Of a DNA stretch of 64,000 nucleotides, positions 49,778 through 57,645 are shown piece by piece (the first letter of the stretch is position 1; the number at the start of each line of letters is the position of its first letter). The DNA comes from an uncultured Clostridia bacterium (GTDB taxonomy: Bacteria > Bacillota > Clostridia > Christensenellales > UBA1242), in the NCBI GenBank assembly GCA_934778215.1, contig CAKVOE010000001.1:310001-374000 (forward strand), written 5' to 3'. The notes beneath the pieces are model-generated. The model was not told the DNA's origin. It saw only the letters and a program-made list of their open reading frames with translations, and did no database searches. The translations under genes and the position numbers were made by a program.

Positions 49778-51700
49778 ATGAAAATTACACTCAAAGACAA
49801 TGTGGTTGCAGAAGTTACCAAAGGTACTACTGTGTTAAGTTTGGCGAAAAATATTTCGCCTAGTCTTGCCAAAAACGCATTGTGTGGAAGAGTTAATGGA
49901 GTGCTTGTAGACCTAGACCAAACTATTAACAAAAATTGCAAACTAGAGCTTATAACAAAAAGCAGTGCCGAAGCAAAAAGCCTGCTAAATCACACGGCTA
50001 GCCATATTTTGGCACAGGCGGTAAAATCGGTTTATCCATCGTGCAAAATAGTTTCGGGCGATGGCGATCAAGACGGGTTTTATTATGATTTTGATTTTAA
50101 AACTGATATAGATAGCGATTCGTTGTCTACAATTTTGGACGAAATGTACAAAATCATTAATGCAGATTTTGGTATAAAAAAGGAAGTTGTTCCAAGATAT
50201 GAAGCAATTATTCGTATGAGCGAAATAGAAGAGTCTTACAAGATTGAGTCGCTAGAACTTGAAGCAAGGGAAGATGTTTCGTTAATTACTACTGGCGATT
50301 TTGTAGATTTGTGTGATAGAGCGCATCTAAAAAGCACAAGCTTTATAAAAAAGATTATTTTAAATAAGTTTAGCGAAGTTTCGGCTTTTGGTGATTTTGT
50401 AGATGAAAGTGTGTTTACACGCATTGAAGGTGTGGCTTTTTTTAGTGACGAAGAGTACGAAGATTATCTTAATTGCTTAGAAAATAACAAGCACACTAAT
50501 CATAAAGAAATTGGTGGTGCGTCTGAATTGTTTTTAATTAATGATCAAGGTTTGGTTTTTTGGCTCCCAGAAGGGCTAAAATTAAAAAACGCTTTACTTA
50601 ATTTAACAAACGAATTACATAGCGCAAATGATTACCAAGAAATAAGTTCGCCAATAATTGATAGCGAAAGCAAGTTTAACTCTAAAACCTACAAAGACTA
50701 TTGCAAAGTTAGAAACTATAACATTATGAAAGTTTTAGGAAATAATGAGTTAATTATAAAATCTATTAATTGTCCAAGTGCATTAACTTATTATAGACTA
50801 AAACAACGAAGAGAAGATGAATTGCCACTTAAAGTGTTTGAGTGTGGAGTTTTGCATCGAGAAATAGCCGAGCAAGATTTAAACGGGTTGTTTAATTTGT
50901 CGGAGTTTACACAAGATGATGCACATATATTTGTTGCAAAAAGCAAAACGGCTACCGAATTAAACAAGGTGCTAGATATGGTGGAATCCTTTTATTCTAA
51001 GGTGGGGCTTTCGTACTTTGTAGAACTTGCAACAAGACCTTGTAAATTTCTTGGCGAAAGAAAGATTTGGACAGAAGCCGAAAACATATTAAAAGAGGTG
51101 TTGACTAACAGGTTTGGGGAAGGAAATTTTGGAATTAGCAAAGGAACAGGCTCATATTTTGGACCAAAAATAAACATATTGGTAAAAGATGCAAAACTTA
51201 AATCTTGGACGACTGGAACCATTCAGTTAGATATGCAATTGCCAAAAAAATACAACCTAACCTATCTTACAAACAAAAAAACCGAAGAAACACCAGTAGT
51301 AATTCATAGAACAATAGCGGGTAGCATAGAACGACTTATTGCGTTAATAATTGAAAATACAGCGGGAAAGTTTCCTTTTTGGCTTGCTCCAACACAGGTT
51401 AAATTGGTTTACTCTAATAAGCGAAATATTAAGGTTGCCGAAAGGGTTGTTGGTGCATTAAAAGCCATAAAAATTAGGGCAAAATTAGAGTACGATAAGA
51501 TGGTTGCAGAAAATAGTTTAGTAGCAGATAAACAAATTCCTTATACAGTATACATAGATAGTGCAATGGTAAAAAATCAATCGGTATTAATGGTTTCAAG
51601 ACAAAATGATTTACCAGTTGTCGTTCCTATAAAGAACTTTTTGGAAGGCTTAGACGAATTGAACAAAACGAGAATAAATAACCTTTATACAAAGTTTTAA
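49778..51700 (+). CDS. thrS: Threonyl-tRNA synthetase, divergent
   Basis: ATG 49778 with GGGG nine bases upstream opens the TGS domain (ITLKDNVVAEVTKGTTVLSL); the frame is open from TTG 49727 without family residues. 640 residues. Editing domain: HTASHILAQAV (HxxxH) and FVDLCDRAH (Cys and His kept, but CDRAH instead of CRGPH). Catalytic zinc ligands: Cys in KSINCPSAL, His in FTQDDAHIF, His in VVIHRTIAGS. The usual SGH box after motif 1 is not recognisable. QLDMQLPKKYNLTYL and FPFWLAPTQVKLV lead to the anticodon domain. All metal and editing residues are present, but the core is unusually divergent. Confidence 0.93.
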   Translation: MKITLKDNVVAEVTKGTTVLSLAKNISPSLAKNALCGRVNGVLVDLDQTINKNCKLELITKSSAEAKSLLNHTASHILAQAVKSVYPSCKIVSGDGDQDGFYYDFDFKTDIDSDSLSTILDEMYKIINADFGIKKEVVPRYEAIIRMSEIEESYKIESLELEAREDVSLITTGDFVDLCDRAHLKSTSFIKKIILNKFSEVSAFGDFVDESVFTRIEGVAFFSDEEYEDYLNCLENNKHTNHKEIGGASELFLINDQGLVFWLPEGLKLKNALLNLTNELHSANDYQEISSPIIDSESKFNSKTYKDYCKVRNYNIMKVLGNNELIIKSINCPSALTYYRLKQRREDELPLKVFECGVLHREIAEQDLNGLFNLSEFTQDDAHIFVAKSKTATELNKVLDMVESFYSKVGLSYFVELATRPCKFLGERKIWTEAENILKEVLTNRFGEGNFGISKGTGSYFGPKINILVKDAKLKSWTTGTIQLDMQLPKKYNLTYLTNKKTEETPVVIHRTIAGSIERLIALIIENTAGKFPFWLAPTQVKLVYSNKRNIKVAERVVGALKAIKIRAKLEYDKMVAENSLVADKQIPYTVYIDSAMVKNQSVLMVSRQNDLPVVVPIKNFLEGLDELNKTRINNLYTKF

Positions 51701-51723
51701 ATAAACAAGGGGGAAAAGTGTTA

Positions 51724-52500
51724 ATGAATGAAAAGGCGTATGATTTTATATCAATATTATTTTTGTCGTCAAACCCAATAGCGGTAAAAATAGCCCAAAA
51801 TCACTTTGCAAATTTAAAAGAATACAACAAGAGATGTGCGATAGATAAATCTTTAAAAGATAAACCAATAGAAAAAGATGTTTATGAAAAATTAAATGAC
51901 ATTTTTAATAAAATGGAAAGAGGTCTATTTGCAAAATTTAAGGCTAGTGCTACACGAGGTTTTTATGATAAGAGTAATTTAACTTTGGGTTTAAGAGATT
52001 CCATAAAGGGGGAGGCTTTTGGCTCTGAGGACGACCCCGATTATGGTTGGTTTGTAGTAACTTTAAATGATCCAAAATGTAACGATAAGAATCATAAAGG
52101 TGCCTTAATTATAAAAATTTACGCAGGTCAAGTTGAGTCTTTTAGCGACTATGTTTTAGGTGTTACCTATGAATTAAAAAATATTGCAGAAGATAAGAGC
52201 ATAAAAAGATATTTGTATATAAAAGAAGAAATTATCAATGGAAAAAAGGTAATTAAATTACTAGGCTCCGAAAAGGAAATTCCGGGTGCGGACAAAAGCA
52301 AGGTTGCTCGTAACACAAATAGAGAAGAGGAAGTAGATGATGAGTATGATACATGGTATAGAAGAGATAAAAAGTCTACCATAACAGAAAGTTGGAAGGA
52401 GCGAAAAAATACAGAAATTTCCAATTCCCGCAATAAAAAACAATCAAATAACACAACTCCTCAAATTGAAATCCCAAACGATTATTTTCAAAAATCTTAA
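51724..52500 (+). CDS. Protein of unknown function between thrS and infC
   Basis: ATG 51724 (AAGGGGG ten bases upstream) or GTG 51718 could be the start; about 258 residues. The N-terminal ~180 residues look folded and cytoplasmic, mixed helix and strand (KAYDFISILFLSSNPIAVKI; YGWFVVTLNDP; GALIIKIYAGQVESFSDYVL; KRYLYIKEEIINGKKVIKLL). The remainder is a hydrophilic, Lys/Glu/Asn/Ser-rich tail. No signal peptide, membrane helix or catalytic motif. thrS and infC are usually adjacent, so this gene and the next interrupt a conserved pair. Confidence 0.7.
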   Translation: MNEKAYDFISILFLSSNPIAVKIAQNHFANLKEYNKRCAIDKSLKDKPIEKDVYEKLNDIFNKMERGLFAKFKASATRGFYDKSNLTLGLRDSIKGEAFGSEDDPDYGWFVVTLNDPKCNDKNHKGALIIKIYAGQVESFSDYVLGVTYELKNIAEDKSIKRYLYIKEEIINGKKVIKLLGSEKEIPGADKSKVARNTNREEEVDDEYDTWYRRDKKSTITESWKERKNTEISNSRNKKQSNNTTPQIEIPNDYFQKS

Positions 52501-52544
52501 TTTGAAAAATATAGGCGATATAATACTATTGCTAGGAGGGTAAT

Positions 52545-53282
52545 ATGTCTGAAAATAAAAATTTAGAAAAATATGCCCAAAAATTAAATGAAATATTTGA
52601 AATGAAAAGCTCCAACTTAAATATGTGTGATAATTGTAAATTATTAAAGATATGTAGATATTGTCCAGCAAAATTTTATTTGACAACTCGAAATTACGAA
52701 GTTGCTCCCGAGTGGTACTGCCAATTTTCACAAGCCATTTATAATAATTTTATTAATGGGTTTCGCATTATAAAAAAGTTGTCTTTATCACAAATAGAAA
52801 TAGACCAAGTTTATGAAATTATTTCATCAAACATGAAAAAACTTGGAATTTTGGTTTCCGATGCAGATAAATTGACATGGTGCAATAGATTATTAAATCA
52901 ATTAAGAGTACAAAATCATTATTTTTACATTGCATACCTTAATGGAAAAATTTGTGGGTTTGTAGAACTTTCGGAAATAGATAGAAAATTATATGTATCA
53001 GAATTTGAGCTTTCGGATTGGTGTAAGGGAACAAAAGTTATTATCTACATAATAAAAGCATTGGTAGAATGTTCCGATTTGAGCCAATACGATAAAATTC
53101 ACTTTAAAATAAATAAAACAAACTTGCTTTCCACAAAAACTTTTTCTCATTTAGGAGCGACTAAATATATGGAAAATGAAAGGTCTGCAAGTTTTATACT
53201 TAATAGAGATGTTTCGGTTGACTTTATTAATAAATTTGAAAGCATTAAAATTTGTAATATAAAGATGGTGTTTAAGTTATAA
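52545..53282 (+). CDS. SPASM-type cysteine cluster fused to a GNAT-like domain
   Basis: 245 residues, AGGAGGG site. Residues 8-70 have the pattern of a radical SAM SPASM/twitch tail: Cys28, Cys31, Cys37, Cys40 and Cys59 (CX2CX5CX2C-X18-C, with CRYCPAKFYL). No CxxxCxxC radical SAM barrel precedes it. The rest (about 80-235) resembles a GNAT acetyltransferase: HYFYIAYLNGKICGFVELSE, a central region with VIIYIIKALVE, KIHFKINKTN and TFSHLGATKYMEN. It may bind an iron-sulfur cluster and acylate a small molecule or peptide; this is inference. Adjacent to the unknown gene upstream. Confidence 0.6.
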   Translation: MSENKNLEKYAQKLNEIFEMKSSNLNMCDNCKLLKICRYCPAKFYLTTRNYEVAPEWYCQFSQAIYNNFINGFRIIKKLSLSQIEIDQVYEIISSNMKKLGILVSDADKLTWCNRLLNQLRVQNHYFYIAYLNGKICGFVELSEIDRKLYVSEFELSDWCKGTKVIIYIIKALVECSDLSQYDKIHFKINKTNLLSTKTFSHLGATKYMENERSASFILNRDVSVDFINKFESIKICNIKMVFKL

Positions 53283-53318
53283 TTTTTATGAAAAATTAAG
53301 AAAAATATTTCAAAACGC

Positions 53319-53347
53319 TTGACAAATTGATGCAAATAGGTTAATAT
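53319..53347 (+). promoter_or_regulatory. Promoter of infC-rpmI-rplT
   Basis: TTGACA (53319-53324), 17 bases, TAATAT (53342-53347). Transcription would begin near 53354, leaving a leader of about 160 bases. Confidence 0.8.
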
Positions 53348-53353
53348 ATTGAG

Positions 53354-53514
53354 CGTGAACACAAGTAGAAGTTTCTTCTCACCAACCGAATGAAATATTT
53401 TTGTTGGTCAATATATTCCCAGTTATAAAGTAATTTATAATTTGTTGAGTTATGTTGAATTGGTAAGAGTGAAACTTTTGGGTTTCACTCTAATTTATTT
53501 TTTGGAGGAATGTA
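53354..53514 (+). promoter_or_regulatory. L20-type leader with attenuator upstream of infC
   Basis: The ~160-base leader ends in a perfect hairpin AGAGTGAAAC (53466-53475) / GTTTCACTCT (53482-53491) followed by AATTTATTTTTT, i.e. a terminator just before the GGAGG site. infC-rpmI-rplT leaders in low-GC Gram-positives are controlled by L20 binding, which favours termination. Placement and architecture match; I have not checked the L20 binding pocket base by base. Confidence 0.6.
53466..53502 (+). terminator. Leader terminator (attenuator) of infC
   Basis: Ten-base perfect stem, six-base loop TTTTGG, T-rich tail, two bases before the infC ribosome site. Confidence 0.85.
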
Positions 53515-54039
53515 ATTATCGCAAAGATAGAAACAGAGGTTAATCGTGATATTACCGATAAAGAAGTAAGAGTTATTGGGCAAAATGGCGAGCAACTAGG
53601 AGTAATGAGTGCTGACGAAGCAAACCGTAAAGCAGACGAATGTAATTTAGATTTGGTAAAAATTTCACCAAATGCCGTACCACCAGTATGCAGAATTATG
53701 GACTATGGCAAATACAAATTTGACCAAACAAAAAAACTTCGTGAATTAAAGAAAAACCAAAAGGTTATAGAGGTTAAAGAAATTCAACTTTCTATGACAA
53801 TTGAACTTCATGATATGCAAATTAAAGCAAAACATGCAATCAGATTTTTAACTGACGAAAACAAAGTAAAAGTTGTACTTCGTATGCGTGGGCGTCAACA
53901 AGCGTATTCTGCAAAGGGAATAGAAATTGTTAATCAATTTTGTGACCTTGTTAGCGAAGTCGGCGATAAAGACAAAGAACCAAAAGTTGAAGGCAGAAAT
54001 GTTATTGTAACATTGTCGCCAAAGAAAAAATCTAAGTAA
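53515..54039 (+). CDS. infC: Translation initiation factor IF-3, starting at a rare AUU codon
   Basis: 174 residues. There is no ATG, GTG or TTG in this frame at the proper start: the first ATG (53605) lies inside the N-domain. GGAGG at 53504-53508 is six bases before ATT 53515 (ATC 53518 also possible), and the sequence from there reads through EVNRDITDKEVRVIGQNGEQ LG, the true IF-3 N-terminus. The linker is Lys-rich; the C-domain carries VKEIQLSMTIELHDMQIK and VVLRMRGRQ. AUU initiation is the known self-control device of infC: IF-3 rejects its own start. Confidence 0.95.
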   Translation: MIAKIETEVNRDITDKEVRVIGQNGEQLGVMSADEANRKADECNLDLVKISPNAVPPVCRIMDYGKYKFDQTKKLRELKKNQKVIEVKEIQLSMTIELHDMQIKAKHAIRFLTDENKVKVVLRMRGRQQAYSAKGIEIVNQFCDLVSEVGDKDKEPKVEGRNVIVTLSPKKKSK

Positions 54040-54060
54040 TATTTTTAAGGAGAAAATACT

Positions 54061-54261
54061 ATGCCAAAGCAGAAAAACAACAGTGCCGCTAAAAAGAGAT
54101 TTACTATTTTAGCATCAGGCAAAATTAAAAGAGCAAAACAAAACAAGGCTCATATCTTAACCAAAAAAGAAACCCAAAGAACAAGAAAACTTAGAAAGGG
54201 TGGATATGTTCATCATTCAAATGAAAAAGCAATTAAAAAACTTGTAGGAAATCAAGGCTAG
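54061..54261 (+). CDS. rpmI: 50S ribosomal protein L35
   Basis: 66 residues, AAGGAG site. MPKQKNNSAAKKRFTILASG with the later AHILTKKETQRTRKLRKGGYV matches L35. Between infC and rplT in the conserved order. Confidence 0.96.
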   Translation: MPKQKNNSAAKKRFTILASGKIKRAKQNKAHILTKKETQRTRKLRKGGYVHHSNEKAIKKLVGNQG

Positions 54262-54276
54262 TAGGAGGAAAAGGAA

Positions 54277-54633
54277 ATGAGAATTAAAAGAGGCGTTAAC
54301 GCACACAAAAAGAGAGTTAAAGTATTTAAGTCTGCCAAGGGTTACCGTGGTTCTAAGAGCAAACTATACACATTAGCAAAGCAACAACTTATGAAGTCTG
54401 GAAACTATGCTTATGTTGGTAGAAAGAACAAAAAGAGAGAATTCAGAAATTTATGGATTGCTAGAATTAATGCAGAAGCTAGAGTTAATGGACTAAGCTA
54501 TTCAAAACTTATTGATGGAGTTAAAAAAGCAGGTATCGAATTAGACCGTAAGTCACTAGCCGAAATTGCAATTTCTGATAAGGCTACCTTTGCAAGTATT
54601 TGCGACAGTGCAAAAAAGGCACTTGCTAAGTAA
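54277..54633 (+). CDS. rplT: 50S ribosomal protein L20
   Basis: 118 residues, AGGAGG site. RIKRGVNAHKKRVKVFKSAKGYRG, then FRNLWIARINAEARVNGLSYSKLI, are the L20 signatures. It probably represses its own operon through the leader upstream of infC. Confidence 0.97.
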   Translation: MRIKRGVNAHKKRVKVFKSAKGYRGSKSKLYTLAKQQLMKSGNYAYVGRKNKKREFRNLWIARINAEARVNGLSYSKLIDGVKKAGIELDRKSLAEIAISDKATFASICDSAKKALAK

Positions 54634-54659
54634 TTTTTATTATTCTTAGTAGAGAAGTT

Positions 54660-55424
54660 ATGAAGTTTATTGAAAGTAAAGAAAATTCACTAATAAAAAA
54701 ATTTCGTTCGCTCTCGGTAAAAAAATACCGAGAGCAATTCTCTTTGTTTAAAATTGAAGGCGAAAAGGTGGTTTTAGAAAGCCTAAAAATAGATGGCGTT
54801 GTAGAAAATGTCTTGATAGATGCAGATTACATAGCAAACTACAATAATATAATAGAAAAATATAACGACAAGGTTTTGGTTATAAAACACGAGATTTTTG
54901 AAAAGTTGTCGGAAACGGTTGTGCCACAACACATTATGGCAATTTGCAATATGAAAAAGCACGAAATAAATATTGCATCAATTAGTAAATTGTTGGTTTT
55001 AGACCGATTACAAGACCCAGGCAATCTTGGTACCATTATAAGGTCGGCGGTTGCAAGCGGTTTTTATGATATTGTACTAATAGATTCGGTAGACCCCTAT
55101 AACGACAAAACATTGCGTAGTGCCAGCGGAACAATCTTTTATCCTAGGTTTTATAGTATGTCTGTTGAGGAGTTTATAAGCCTTACAGATGAGTTTAATA
55201 TTACTATTGTAATTGCAGAAGCCGGCAAACAATCGGTGTTTGATAAAAACCTAACTTTGCCTACAAAATTTGCACTTGTTATAGGAAACGAGGGTAATGG
55301 AGTAGAAAAAGCCATAAGAGAGCAAAAACATTTATCACTATCTATTCCAATGAATAGTGAAGTGGAGTCGCTAAATGCAGGCGTTAGTGCAAGCATATTA
55401 ATGTTTATGCTTTCAAATAGATAA
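54660..55424 (+). CDS. TrmH/SpoU-family RNA 2'-O-methyltransferase
   Basis: 254 residues. N-terminal substrate-binding domain (ENSLIKKFRSLSVKKYREQFSLFKIEGEKVV), then the SPOUT knot with LVLDRLQDPGNLGTIIRSA (motif 1), LVIGNEGNGVEK (motif 2) and SIPMNSEVESLNAGVSASI (motif 3). It methylates a ribose in rRNA or tRNA; the site is not predictable. It follows rplT, as YsgA/RlmB-like genes often do in Bacillota. Confidence 0.93.
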   Translation: MKFIESKENSLIKKFRSLSVKKYREQFSLFKIEGEKVVLESLKIDGVVENVLIDADYIANYNNIIEKYNDKVLVIKHEIFEKLSETVVPQHIMAICNMKKHEINIASISKLLVLDRLQDPGNLGTIIRSAVASGFYDIVLIDSVDPYNDKTLRSASGTIFYPRFYSMSVEEFISLTDEFNITIVIAEAGKQSVFDKNLTLPTKFALVIGNEGNGVEKAIREQKHLSLSIPMNSEVESLNAGVSASILMFMLSNR

Positions 55425-55478
55425 ATTTTATAAAAAACCAAAAGAGTGTTCATTTGCTTAGGTTGCGGAATACTTTTG

Positions 55479-55487
55479 TGATATAAT
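55479..55487 (+). promoter_or_regulatory. Extended -10 promoter of yebC
   Basis: TG-A-TATAAT (TATAAT 55482-55487). No -35 at the right distance; TTGCGG is too close (13 bases). Confidence 0.5.
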
Positions 55488-55557
55488 AGAATAAAAGTTA
55501 ATCCACAAATTAACCAACTGAATAATATTAATTCATAGTTTTAAGGAGAACAGTTTT

Positions 55558-56280
55558 ATGAGCGGACATTCAAAGTTCCATAATATTAAGAAGACAAAAG
55601 ATAAAGCAGACGCCGTAAGAGCAAAAATTTTTACCAAAATTGGTAGAGAGATTGCTGTTGCCGTTAAAGCGGGCGGTGCCGATCCAAATACAAACGCCAA
55701 ACTTGCAGATATTATATCTAAGGCAAGGGCAAACAATATGCCAAATGACAATATTCAACGAAGTATAAAAAAAGCGAGCGGAGAGATTGATACCGTAAAC
55801 TATACCGATATGGTTTATGAAGGTTACGGTCCTGCTGGAGTGGCAGTTATTGTAGAGTGTCTTACAGATAACAAAAACCGAACAGCGGGTGATGTTCGTC
55901 ACTTGTTTGATAGGTCAGGCGGAAGTCTTGGTACAACAGGAAGCGTGTCTTTTATGTTTGACCGAAAGGGCGTAATTGTAATAGATAAAAAAGACAATCT
56001 AACCGAAGACAAAATATTTGAAATTGCCATTGAAGGTGGTGCTGATGATGTTGTAACTACCGATGATAGTTTCGTTGTGTATACCGACCCTAGCCAGTTG
56101 CACAATGTTGCACAAGCCTTTACTAATGCAGGCATAGAACTTGTGCAAGCAGAAAATGAGTTGGTTGCAAACAACTACATTGTTCCAGAAGAAAACCAAA
56201 TTAGTAAAATAGAAAACCTAATTGAAGCACTAGAAGAATTAGATGATGTACAAAATGTATATCATAATGCAGATATATAA
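55558..56280 (+). CDS. YebC/PmpR family protein (TACO1-like)
   Basis: 240 residues. GHSKFHNIKKTKDKADAVRAKIFTKIGREI (the usual GHSKWANIK...K start, with FHNIK here), GGADPNTNAKLADIISKARANNMPNDNI and DRSGGSLGTTGSVSFMFDRKG are diagnostic. Members act as transcription regulators and, as shown for some, relieve ribosome stalling. Followed by a strong terminator. Confidence 0.94.
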   Translation: MSGHSKFHNIKKTKDKADAVRAKIFTKIGREIAVAVKAGGADPNTNAKLADIISKARANNMPNDNIQRSIKKASGEIDTVNYTDMVYEGYGPAGVAVIVECLTDNKNRTAGDVRHLFDRSGGSLGTTGSVSFMFDRKGVIVIDKKDNLTEDKIFEIAIEGGADDVVTTDDSFVVYTDPSQLHNVAQAFTNAGIELVQAENELVANNYIVPEENQISKIENLIEALEELDDVQNVYHNADI

Positions 56281-56288
56281 AGCAGTAT

Positions 56289-56320
56289 AGATTAGTCACA
56301 AGGGGGCTAATCTTTTTTTT
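56289..56320 (+). terminator. Rho-independent terminator of yebC
   Basis: AGATTAGTC (56289-56297) pairs with GGCTAATCT (56305-56313), then a run of T to 56320. The next gene starts only 11 bases further. Confidence 0.9.
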
Positions 56321-56330
56321 AAGAGGTTTT

Positions 56331-56780
56331 ATGAAGATTGTTTTGATAAGTGACTCACACGGAAAAAAGCAAAAGGTTTTAGATTGCTTACAAAAGGAAA
56401 ATTATGATATTGTTGTTTTTGCTGGTGATGGTTTAAAAGATGTGGAGCAGTTAGATGATGGTAGGTGCATAAAGGTTGCAGGAAACTGTGATATATTTTG
56501 GAATGATTATCCGCTGTCAACAATAAAAGACTTTGATGGTATAAAAACCTTTATAACGCATGGGCATAAATATATGGCTAAGTTTGGTTTGTTTGGTTTA
56601 ATAAATGAAGCCAAACAAAATAAGTGCAGTTTGGTGCTGTTTGGGCATACACACTCAAAACTTTGTACCAAAGAAGATGGAATAACCCTTGTAAACGGGG
56701 GAAGTATTGCAAATGGGAGTTATGCACTAATAGAAATAAAAGATGGTAAAATAATTACCGAACTAAAAACGCTTGATTAA
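56331..56780 (+). CDS. YfcE/MJ0936-type metallophosphoesterase
   Basis: 149 residues, AAGAGG site. Calcineurin-like motifs in order: LISDSHG, VFAGDG, VAGNCD, ITHGHKY and LFGHTHS. A phosphodiesterase of unknown natural substrate. No promoter space is available between the yebC terminator and this start. Confidence 0.9.
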   Translation: MKIVLISDSHGKKQKVLDCLQKENYDIVVFAGDGLKDVEQLDDGRCIKVAGNCDIFWNDYPLSTIKDFDGIKTFITHGHKYMAKFGLFGLINEAKQNKCSLVLFGHTHSKLCTKEDGITLVNGGSIANGSYALIEIKDGKIITELKTLD

Positions 56781-56803
56781 AAATTTATAATAGAACAAAA
56801 AAA

Positions 56804-56830
56804 ACACCGTTATTAAAAAAATAACGGTGT
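56804..56830. terminator. Bidirectional terminator between yfcE and rpmB
   Basis: ACACCGTTATT (56804-56814) and AATAACGGTGT (56820-56830) form a perfect 11-base stem flanked by an A run on the left and T-rich DNA on the right, so it can end both converging genes. Confidence 0.9.
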
Positions 56831-56849
56831 AATTTATTTTTAGGGTAAG

Positions 56850-57032
56850 TTAGTTATTTTTTACGCCTTTCATGCACTTGGTGCAAACATAGGCTTTTTG
56901 AACTTTACCATCAACTTCCACTTGAACTTTTTGGATGTTAGGGTTGGTTACTCTTTTTGTCTTAACATTTGAATGGCTAACATTGTTACCAGTCATTTTA
57001 CCTTTACCACAAATAGAACAAACTCGGCTCAT
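56850..57032 (-). CDS. rpmB: 50S ribosomal protein L28
   Basis: 60 residues, read on the minus strand from ATG at 57032 with TAGGAGG upstream; the frame extends to 57092 but that part contains the promoter. MSRVCSICGKGKMTGNNVSH and VCTKCMKG are the L28 signatures; the two CxxC pairs show the zinc-binding (C+) form. It is the only minus-strand gene in the window, divergent from yloU as in Bacillus. Confidence 0.96.
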   Translation of the reverse strand: MSRVCSICGKGKMTGNNVSHSNVKTKRVTNPNIQKVQVEVDGKVQKAYVCTKCMKGVKNN

Positions 57033-57063
57033 TATTTTTCCTCCTAACTGAATATCGAAGATG

Positions 57064-57092
57064 ATTTTATCACACATTGCAAAATTTTGCAA
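57064..57092 (-). promoter_or_regulatory. Promoter of rpmB
   Basis: On the minus strand: TTGCAA (57092-57087), 17 bases, extended -10 TG-A-TAAAAT (57069-57064). Confidence 0.8.
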
Positions 57093-57150
57093 CCCTTTTT
57101 TGTAAAAATTATTAAAAAAGGAAAATTTAACATATTATTATAAAAAAACC

Positions 57151-57179
57151 TTGATTATTTGGATAAGTTGTTGTAAAAT
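57151..57179 (+). promoter_or_regulatory. Promoter of yloU-fakA
   Basis: TTGATT (57151-57156), 17 bases, TAAAAT (57174-57179) with TG one base before it. Confidence 0.75.
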
Positions 57180-57237
57180 AGTAAATGATTTAATGGGCGA
57201 GTAGGCTCATTAAAAATTTCAGAACAGGAGAGATTTT

Positions 57238-57588
57238 GTGGCAGTTTCTACAGAAAATTCTAATGGTGTTATTACCATATCTGATGAGTCTATTGCACTA
57301 GTTGTGGGTCATACCGCACTAGATTGTTATGGTGTTGTCGATTTGGTCGCAAGAAGTGTGTTCGAAAATATGCGAGAATTGTTTAAAAAACGCTCAAAAT
57401 CTCGTGGTATAAAAATTCTTACAATCGGTGATAGAATACATATAGACCTAGACATCATCTTAAAGTATGGTGTTAGTATGAATGCGGTAGCAGAGTCTGT
57501 TCGCCGATCTGTAAAGTATAATGTAGAGCAGTTTACCGGTATGATAGTAGATGCAATTAACATCAATGTTGTAGGTGTTAAGGTATAG
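57238..57588 (+). CDS. yloU: Asp23/Gls24 family protein (YloU-like)
   Basis: 116 residues from GTG 57238, with CAGGAGAG upstream. GVITISDESIALVVGHTALDCYGVVDL and SVRRSVKYNVEQFTGMIVDAININVVGVKV are the Asp23 pattern. YloU is always next to the DAK2 kinase gene in Bacillota. Second Asp23 protein in this window. Confidence 0.92.
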   Translation: MAVSTENSNGVITISDESIALVVGHTALDCYGVVDLVARSVFENMRELFKKRSKSRGIKILTIGDRIHIDLDIILKYGVSMNAVAESVRRSVKYNVEQFTGMIVDAININVVGVKV

Positions 57589-57645
57589 CTATTGCGTGTT
57601 TTACGCTAATTGGTAAAGTGTAGGTATTACAGGAGAGATTTATAA

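Noticed and set aside
57033..57092. A longer L28 starting at 57092 on the minus strand
   Set aside because: The extra codons cover the -10 and -35 of the rpmB promoter, and the family starts at MSRVCSICGK.
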